Of a stretch of DNA of 47,860 bases, positions 42,947 through 47,860 are shown in pieces; position 1 is the stretch's first letter, and each line of letters starts with the position of its first letter. Under the pieces are notes generated by a model, which worked only from the letters and a program-made list of their open reading frames with translations, was not told the DNA's origin and made no database searches. A program made the position numbers and the translations under genes. This stretch comes from Flavobacterium macrobrachii. Lineage in GTDB: Bacteria > Bacteroidota > Bacteroidia > Flavobacteriales > Flavobacteriaceae. Location of the stretch: the NCBI RefSeq assembly GCF_014486675.1, contig NZ_JACTAC010000018.1, positions 1-47,860 of the forward strand, given 5' to 3'.

Positions 42947-43692
42947 TTTGCCAAAAGTAATTGAGTTAAAATATAATTTGCCAAAATAATCACTACCGAA
43001 GTCCATACGAAAGCAACGGTACTGGCTTTTCCTACTTCCAACGCGCCACCTTTCATGTAATAACCGTGAAACGATGGAATGGTAGCCAAAATCATAGCAA
43101 AAACAATGGTTTTGATAAACGCATACGCAATATGAAACGGAATAAACTCAGATTGGAGTCCTTGAATGAATTCTACACTAGAGGTAAATCCGCCATAAAC
43201 TCCTGCCATCCAACCGCCAAGAATTCCTAAAAACATGGCAATTCCAATTACAAATGGATAGAGTAGAAGCGCAATTATTTTTGGAAAAACCAAATAGTTC
43301 AACGAGTTTACACCCATAACTTCTAAGGCATCAATTTGTTCAGTAACACGCATGGTTCCAATACTGGATGTGATGAACGAACCCATTTTTCCGGCCATAA
43401 TTACCGAAATAAAGGTAGGAGCAAATTCCAAAATCACCGATTGTCGTGTGGCAAAACCAATTAGATATTTTGGAATTAACGGATTGGTTAAGTTCAACGC
43501 CGTTTGAATGGAAACAACGCCACCAACGAAAAACGAAATGAAAGCCACAATTCCTAATGAATCAATAACTAAATCGTCAATTTCCTTGAAAATCAATCCC
43601 TTCATAACCGACCATTTGGTAGGTTTGTTGAAGACTTCTTTCAGCATCAAGAAATATTTTCCAATCTGCGATAAATAGCGAATGAGCATCAT
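42943..43692 (-). CDS. mlaE: MlaE-family ABC permease
   Basis: A 249-aa inner-membrane protein with five or six helices. The MlaE signature is present in PTFISVIMAGKMGSFITSSIGTMRVTEQIDALEVMGVN (the EQIDALE motif). It is followed by the matching ATPase in a 4-nt overlap. It should form the lipid-transport core with MlaF. The gene starts with two ATGs in a row. Confidence 0.9.
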   Translation of the reverse strand: MMLIRYLSQIGKYFLMLKEVFNKPTKWSVMKGLIFKEIDDLVIDSLGIVAFISFFVGGVVSIQTALNLTNPLIPKYLIGFATRQSVILEFAPTFISVIMAGKMGSFITSSIGTMRVTEQIDALEVMGVNSLNYLVFPKIIALLLYPFVIGIAMFLGILGGWMAGVYGGFTSSVEFIQGLQSEFIPFHIAYAFIKTIVFAMILATIPSFHGYYMKGGALEVGKASTVAFVWTSVVIILANYILTQLLLAK

Positions 43693-43770
43693 TTTTATAA
43701 GTATTCAGTATTCTGATTTATAGTAAGCAGTAAAAATACTATAATTTTATTTGATAGGTTAATTTTAAGT

Positions 43771-44619
43771 TTAAAATAACTTCTCTTTTATCTTTTTCCA
43801 GCGATAATTTCGAATGAATTTGGCTTGTTCACGAGTAACTAAAAGTTCTTTTTTGGCTGATTTTGCCTTCCAAAAACCTTTGATATAATCCATAAAAAGT
43901 AATGGTTTGCCTTTGCGCATTGCCAATTTTAGCGAAGCAATAGTGGTGATAAAAAATCCATAACCCAAACTGTAAAAGGCTTCGCCTTGCTTGTATCGTG
44001 CCGCTTTGTTATAACTTGCGCCAGTTGGTTTTAAGTGTTTTACGTGCAAACTTTCATCGGTTACCACTTTCCAATTGTAGAATTTACAAAGCAATTCGTC
44101 AACTGTATCCCAACCCATTGCTGGCTTTAAACCGCCAATTTGTAGAAACGTTTCCTTTCGATACGCTTTCAAAGCACCACGAATATGATCTTTATCGGTT
44201 AGATTTTCTAAAACCCAACCGCCGTTTTTCTGGATATAACAAAAACCACCAACCATTCCAACTCGTTCATCCGATTGGAAATGTTGGATAATGGTTTCAA
44301 AATAATTAGAAGGAAAAATTAAATCGGCATCAATTTTTACCATAATATCATAATTATCATCCAAGGTTTCTAAACCTTTTTGAAATGCTTGTATGACTTT
44401 ACTTCCTGGAAGATGAATTGCGTCCGAAGTTTTATTTACTAATGAAAAAAACGAATGCTTATCACAAAACGATTGAATAATTTCTTCAGTCTTATCGGTT
44501 GAACCATCATTAACCACCACAACTTTTGAAGGCAAAACAGTTTGTTCCACAATTGACTGTAACGTCAGTGCAATAAACTTTTCTTCGTTGTAGGTTGGAA
44601 TGATGATGTAGTATTTCAT
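43771..44619 (-). CDS. Glycosyltransferase family 2
   Basis: A 282-aa enzyme starting MKYYIIIPTYNEEKFIALTL. VVVVNDGSTDKT and the metal-binding MVKIDADLIFP (DxD) are GT-A motifs of family 2. Helical and basic segments near the C-terminus (LAMRKGKPLLFMDYIKGF) could bind the membrane. Sugar donor and acceptor are unknown. It is 18 nt after a methyltransferase gene, which suggests a shared role in a surface glycan or glycolipid. A GTG at 44631 is a less likely start. Confidence 0.88.
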   Translation of the reverse strand: MKYYIIIPTYNEEKFIALTLQSIVEQTVLPSKVVVVNDGSTDKTEEIIQSFCDKHSFFSLVNKTSDAIHLPGSKVIQAFQKGLETLDDNYDIMVKIDADLIFPSNYFETIIQHFQSDERVGMVGGFCYIQKNGGWVLENLTDKDHIRGALKAYRKETFLQIGGLKPAMGWDTVDELLCKFYNWKVVTDESLHVKHLKPTGASYNKAARYKQGEAFYSLGYGFFITTIASLKLAMRKGKPLLFMDYIKGFWKAKSAKKELLVTREQAKFIRNYRWKKIKEKLF

Positions 44620-44637
44620 CTGGCTAATCACTATTCA

Positions 44638-45168
44638 CTAATTTCTTTTTACTTTCTCAGCATAAACCAAATAATATCTTGGCGTAAACCAACGTAACAA
44701 AGGACGAAAACCTAATTTCTTCACTGGATGAGTAAACTTCACACTATCAATAATTTTGAAACCTGTTTTTTCTAATAACCAATCGAGTTGCCAGTCTTCA
44801 AATTCATGGTAATGTCTGTCCCATTTGTCGGTTTTGCTTCGATATGCTGGAGAAAACCATAAGCGCAACGGAATGGAAATTAAAACTTTGTCACATTTTA
44901 CATTTTCTAAAACAGTATACGGATTGAGTAAATGTTCAAAAATTTCAAAACCAGTAAATACTTCATAAGATGCGTTTTGTAAAGCGGATTGGTCATTGTC
45001 TAAATCTTCTCCTTTGGTGTTAATGACTTTATAACCATTGTCTTCCATGATTTTGGAAAATGGATTTGGAACGCCTAAATCAAAAATGGTTTCCGAAGTT
45101 TTGATGTGTTTTTTTAGAAAATCTAACGTGATGTTGAACCGTTTGCTTGGATATGTTTTCTCGTACAT
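44638..45168 (-). CDS. SAM-dependent methyltransferase, class I-like
   Basis: A 176-aa protein. The N-terminal Rossmann start is ETIFDLGVPNPFSKIMEDNGYKV, a variant with DLGVP where most have DLGCG. EVFTGFEIFEHLLNP matches the motif IV region. HYHEFEDWQLDWLLEKTGF matches the post-core helix. It looks like the UbiE/Methyltransf type but is short. Its substrate is unknown. It is the first gene before the GT2 gene and has a promoter upstream. Confidence 0.8.
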   Translation of the reverse strand: MYEKTYPSKRFNITLDFLKKHIKTSETIFDLGVPNPFSKIMEDNGYKVINTKGEDLDNDQSALQNASYEVFTGFEIFEHLLNPYTVLENVKCDKVLISIPLRLWFSPAYRSKTDKWDRHYHEFEDWQLDWLLEKTGFKIIDSVKFTHPVKKLGFRPLLRWFTPRYYLVYAEKVKRN

Positions 45169-45190
45169 TTAGTTTGCCAATTTAAAGTCG

Positions 45191-45198
45191 CAAAGTTA
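45191..45198 (-). promoter_or_regulatory. -7 promoter box for the methyltransferase gene
   Basis: The minus strand reads TAACTTTG, a perfect TAnnTTTG match, 22 nt before the ATG at 45168. Confidence 0.5.
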
Positions 45199-45249
45199 CA
45201 AAGTTTTCGGGGTTTTAAGTCTAGCTTTTGGTGGTGTTTTAATTTTGAA

Positions 45250-46284
45250 TTAATTAGAATACCATTTTTGTTTCATCCATAAGCTTGCTTTTACTAAAAG
45301 AATTAACACAGGTACTTCTACCAATGGTCCAATAACTCCAACAAACGCTTGGGGTGAATGAATTCCAAAAACGGATATTGCAACAGCTATAGCGAGTTCA
45401 AAATTGTTTCCTGTGGCAGTAAAAGCAATTGCTGCGTTTTTGTCGTAGGGTACTTTTAAAGATTTATTGATGTAAAAACTTGTAAAAAACATTACTATAA
45501 AATAGATTATCAACGGAATGGCAATTTGAATTACATCCATAGGTAATGCAATAATTTTATCACCTTTTAGACTGAACATTAATACTATTGTAAATAACAA
45601 AGCATAAAGTGTGATAGGCGAAATCATGGGTATATATTTTCTATTATACCATTCTATTCCTTTTGATTTTATTAGAAAATAGCGACTAAAATATCCTGCT
45701 GCAAAAGGAATGCCTAAATAAATTAAAACACTTTCAGTTACTGCTTTCATAGAAACGGTAACGTTAAAATTACCTAATCCTAGTTTGTTGGGCAATACAT
45801 TGATGAACAACCAAACTAAAAAACTATAACTAACAATTTGGAAAATACTGTTCAATGCTACTAATAGTGCCGCATATTCGCGATTGCCTTTGGCTAAGTC
45901 ATTCCATACAATCACCATTGCTATGCATCGGGCTAAACCAATAAGTATCAAACCTGACATGTATTCTGGTTGATTTCTTAAAAAGAGTATGGCTAGTCCA
46001 AACATTAAAAAGGTGCCAATTACCCAATTTAAAAATAATGAAATCCCAATTGTTTTTTTGTCTTTTAAGGCTTTTGGTAATAGTGAATAATCTACTTTGG
46101 CTAATGGTGGATACATCATTAGAATAAGACCAATAGCCAATGGAATATTGGTAGTTCCTGCTGTCAATGTGTTGGTACTGTTTGATATATTAGGAAAAAA
46201 ATACCCTAATCCTATGCCTACAACCATGGCTAGAAAAATCCAAAGTGTTAAAAAGCGATCTAAAAATTTTAATTTTGGTTGCAT
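45250..46284 (-). CDS. arsB: ACR3-family arsenite efflux transporter
   Basis: A 344-aa inner-membrane protein with ten expected helices. The ACR3 hallmarks are MMYPPLAKVDY, the conserved Cys in GLARCIAMVIVWNDLAKG, and EVPVLILLVK at the end. It exports arsenite, driven by proton-motive force. It is the last gene of the arsR operon and begins 4 nt after the upstream gene ends. Confidence 0.94.
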   Translation of the reverse strand: MQPKLKFLDRFLTLWIFLAMVVGIGLGYFFPNISNSTNTLTAGTTNIPLAIGLILMMYPPLAKVDYSLLPKALKDKKTIGISLFLNWVIGTFLMFGLAILFLRNQPEYMSGLILIGLARCIAMVIVWNDLAKGNREYAALLVALNSIFQIVSYSFLVWLFINVLPNKLGLGNFNVTVSMKAVTESVLIYLGIPFAAGYFSRYFLIKSKGIEWYNRKYIPMISPITLYALLFTIVLMFSLKGDKIIALPMDVIQIAIPLIIYFIVMFFTSFYINKSLKVPYDKNAAIAFTATGNNFELAIAVAISVFGIHSPQAFVGVIGPLVEVPVLILLVKASLWMKQKWYSN

Positions 46285-46288
46285 AGTG

Positions 46289-46903
46289 TTAGGATTTAAT
46301 CATTGAAAAAACATAATTCATTTCCATTGCAATTTGATTACTTCTCTCAAGATAAACTTTGGTTTGTTCTGGTGTTTGGTCAGAAACTTTTGGGTCTTCA
46401 AATGTAATAGGTATTCTTTTTTCTGCTCCAGCAATAAAAGGGCAACCTCCATCGGCTTGAGAGCAAGTCATAATGGCTGCAAATGATTTTGAGGGATTAA
46501 ATAGATGATCATATTTTTTTGAAAAACCTATTATTGGCATGGCTGTATCACTATATTTTATTGTATAAATAGGATTGTTTCCATCGGCTATTTTAAAAAT
46601 TGTAAAACCTTGTTCGGTTAAAGTTTCGGCTACTTTTGGAAAAAGAGCTGTTTCTTCTGTACCGCCAGAGTAGCAATATACATTAGCAATGGAATAATAA
46701 CTAGCTGCAACTTGTGCCCAAATTTGAGACAGATGACTTCTGCGAGAATTATGAGTGCAAATAAAGTTTAAATTCACTTCTTGCTTTAAATCCACTTTTT
46801 GTTGAATAAAATCAATCAACGGTTGCAATGTTAGTTTTCTTTCTTGAGCAATGGAAGTAAAATCAGTATTGCTTTCAATGGTTTTTAACAATTCTAGAAA
46901 CAT
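46289..46903 (-). CDS. Arsenate reductase-like low-molecular-weight phosphatase
   Basis: A 204-aa protein of the LMW tyrosine-phosphatase/ArsC fold. The CX5R active site is in FICTHNSRRSHLSQIW (Cys49). Cys147 and Cys154 in MTCSQADGGCPFI could serve as the resolving cysteines of thioredoxin-coupled arsenate reductases. The spacing matches that family's idea but the sequence is not the classic ArsC. The ~40-residue N-terminal extension is unusual. The place between arsR and acr3 supports a role in reducing arsenate to the exported arsenite. Confidence 0.85.
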   Translation of the reverse strand: MFLELLKTIESNTDFTSIAQERKLTLQPLIDFIQQKVDLKQEVNLNFICTHNSRRSHLSQIWAQVAASYYSIANVYCYSGGTEETALFPKVAETLTEQGFTIFKIADGNNPIYTIKYSDTAMPIIGFSKKYDHLFNPSKSFAAIMTCSQADGGCPFIAGAEKRIPITFEDPKVSDQTPEQTKVYLERSNQIAMEMNYVFSMIKS

Positions 46904-46921
46904 ATTTTTTTTGTTTGAGTA

Positions 46922-47389
46922 TTAGCAACAACCAGAGTTTGGAGTACAACTTTGTTTATTGGTTAGTTCAGATAAATTTTTCTTTTGTTTTTCTACAGGT
47001 ATGCCACAGGCATCTTCGGCTAAGCAAGCAGTTGTTTTATTTTTTAAAACAAAATAATTTTCAATAAAATCCAAGTCATATTTTCCAATGGTTTGACTTT
47101 GATATTCTACTTCTACCTCTGCATCTTCAATACCAAGTTTTTCTTCAGAAAGTTGAATAATGTTTAAAAGTTTTGTTGGTTTTAAACGATGGTCATAATC
47201 GTTTGCATTCCATAGTTGAAAGTTGACTACTTTTTCTGTTCTTATTACGCCGCCACAGTCAATAAAATGTTTTGTAATCATTCCAACTTCTGTAACATGA
47301 AAATGTTCTGGAACAAAAGTTCCGTTTTCTAGTTGAAAAGTTACGTTATTTAAAGTGGACAAAATTTCTTTTACTTCTGATAGTTTCAT
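46922..47389 (-). CDS. DUF6428-like cysteine-tailed protein of the ars operon
   Basis: A 155-aa soluble protein. The N-terminal part holds VPEHFHVTEVG (His29, His31, Glu34), a cupin-like metal-binding pattern, and a Cys in FIDCGG. The C-terminal region has TACLAEDACG and ends SCTPNSGCC, a Cys-pair tail. This matches what I recall of the DUF6428 family found next to arsR in Bacteroidetes, but that naming is from memory. A role in binding arsenite, or as a chaperone delivering it to ACR3, is inferred from the cysteines and context. It lies 18 nt before the phosphatase gene. Confidence 0.7.
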   Translation of the reverse strand: MKLSEVKEILSTLNNVTFQLENGTFVPEHFHVTEVGMITKHFIDCGGVIRTEKVVNFQLWNANDYDHRLKPTKLLNIIQLSEEKLGIEDAEVEVEYQSQTIGKYDLDFIENYFVLKNKTTACLAEDACGIPVEKQKKNLSELTNKQSCTPNSGCC

Positions 47390-47407
47390 GGTGATAATGT
47401 GTTAATG

Positions 47408-47421
47408 TAATATTACGATAG
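47408..47421. promoter_or_regulatory. Second copy of the ars motif, between arsR and the DUF6428-like gene
   Basis: AATATTACGAT (47409-47419) is identical to 47801-47811 in the arsR promoter, and 13 of 15 bases match when TG(T/C) in front and the next base are included. It lies 20 nt before the DUF6428-like ATG, suggesting a second binding site for ArsR. Confidence 0.45.
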
Positions 47422-47440
47422 AGTTGCTCAAAAAAAGGGT

Positions 47441-47776
47441 TTAGCAACAATTGTTTTTCTTTTTTTCGTTTAATTGATTTGCTATGGAAGAAAAATAGCG
47501 TTCTAGTTTTTCAATTCCGTTTTCATCTATACAGTAGCAAATAGCGGTTCCTTCAACGGTTCCTTTTATTAGATTTGCTTTTTTAAGTTCTTTCAAGTGT
47601 TGCGAAATAGTAGGCTGGGCTAGTGGTAATTCCTCCACTATGTCGCTACAAATACAACTATCTATTTTCATCAAATATTCAAGAATGGCTATCCTAGCAG
47701 GATGACCAAGTGCTTTGATGATAGTAGCTATTTCGTTTTGATGTTTAGTAAACATCTCACTTTTTGTTGTTCCCAT
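47441..47776 (-). CDS. arsR: ArsR-family metalloregulatory repressor
   Basis: A 111-aa winged-helix dimer repressor. KALGHPARIAILEYLMK begins the domain, and the recognition helix is in LPLAQPTISQHLKELKKANLI. The metal sensor is Cys41-x-Cys43 in DSCICSDIVEEL, matching the classic ELCVCDL site. Extra cysteines are Cys80, Cys82 and a C-terminal NNCC pair. In this family arsenite or antimonite binding releases DNA. It is the first gene of the ars operon and probably autoregulated. Confidence 0.94.
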   Translation of the reverse strand: MGTTKSEMFTKHQNEIATIIKALGHPARIAILEYLMKIDSCICSDIVEELPLAQPTISQHLKELKKANLIKGTVEGTAICYCIDENGIEKLERYFSSIANQLNEKKKNNCC

Positions 47777-47793
47777 TTTTTGATAGAAAAATT

Positions 47794-47828
47794 ATATTGC
47801 AATATTACGATTAAAATAGATGTGTCAA
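47794..47828 (-). promoter_or_regulatory. arsR promoter with overlapping operator palindrome
   Basis: The minus strand has TTG (47826-47828), an 18-nt spacer and TAATATTG (47800-47807), one mismatch from TAnnTTTG. A perfect 12-bp palindrome ATATTGCAATAT (47794-47805) covers the -7 box, which would let a bound ArsR dimer block the polymerase. Confidence 0.6.
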
Positions 47829-47860
47829 CTATTTTTCTTTGTTATTTTAAAGTTAAGTTT

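Noticed and set aside
43998..44291. Plus-strand frame opposite the GT2 gene
   Set aside because: Antisense to a clear glycosyltransferase with all motifs; no start signals of its own.

Overview
The window looks like chromosomal DNA of a Flavobacterium-like member of the Bacteroidetes (Flavobacteriaceae). The signs are a low G+C content, TAnnTTTG -7 promoter boxes ahead of many genes, weak or absent Shine-Dalgarno sequences, very short leaders, and the gliding / type IX secretion cluster gldJ-porU-porV. No plasmid or phage genes are seen. The only mobile element is a decayed IS3-family copy.

Layout. 1-70: the 3' tip of a 5S rRNA gene and its terminator, so an rRNA operon lies just outside the window. 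79-1421: an IS3-family remnant with recognisable ends but many frameshifts and stops. 1517-5540 (minus): a umuC-umuD SOS-polymerase pair and a CPA2 cation/proton antiporter. 5715-11170 (plus): an MMPL/RND exporter, asnS and rpoN. 11214-12306: a small lipoprotein and a membrane protein transcribed divergently. 12444-12518: tRNA-Val(TAC). 12604-15725 (minus): exbB-exbD-tonB-folC. 15786-17846 (minus): an amino-acid dehydrogenase and an outer-membrane barrel protein. A 0.6 kb AT-rich gap precedes an RND efflux operon (18466-24795): small exported protein, membrane-fusion lipoprotein, AcrB-like pump, OprM-like channel.

24854-33219: murF and gldJ on the minus strand, with porU and porV divergent from gldJ. 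These encode a gliding lipoprotein, the type IX sortase and its outer-membrane shuttle partner. 33289-36567: cdd, pdhA and a two-lipoyl-domain E2. 36673-40984: a PH-domain protein, anmK, an acyl-CoA dehydrogenase, an SDR, a 21-bp tandem-repeat array (40130-40328) and an SprT-like metalloprotein. 41085-45168: mannose-1-phosphate guanylyltransferase, MlaE/MlaF-type lipid transport genes, a GT2 glycosyltransferase and a methyltransferase. 45250-47776 (minus): an arsenic-resistance operon (arsR, a DUF6428-like cysteine-tailed protein, an arsenate-reductase-like phosphatase, ACR3).

Most of the window is ordinary chromosomal housekeeping. The least explained signals are the 21-bp repeat array with its alternating 42-bp higher-order pattern, a sequence motif shared by two sites in the ars operon together with cysteine-paired protein tails, large inverted repeats at the umuC and pdhA promoters, and the unidentified exported protein heading the efflux operon. 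No clearly new multi-gene defence or mobile system is visible.
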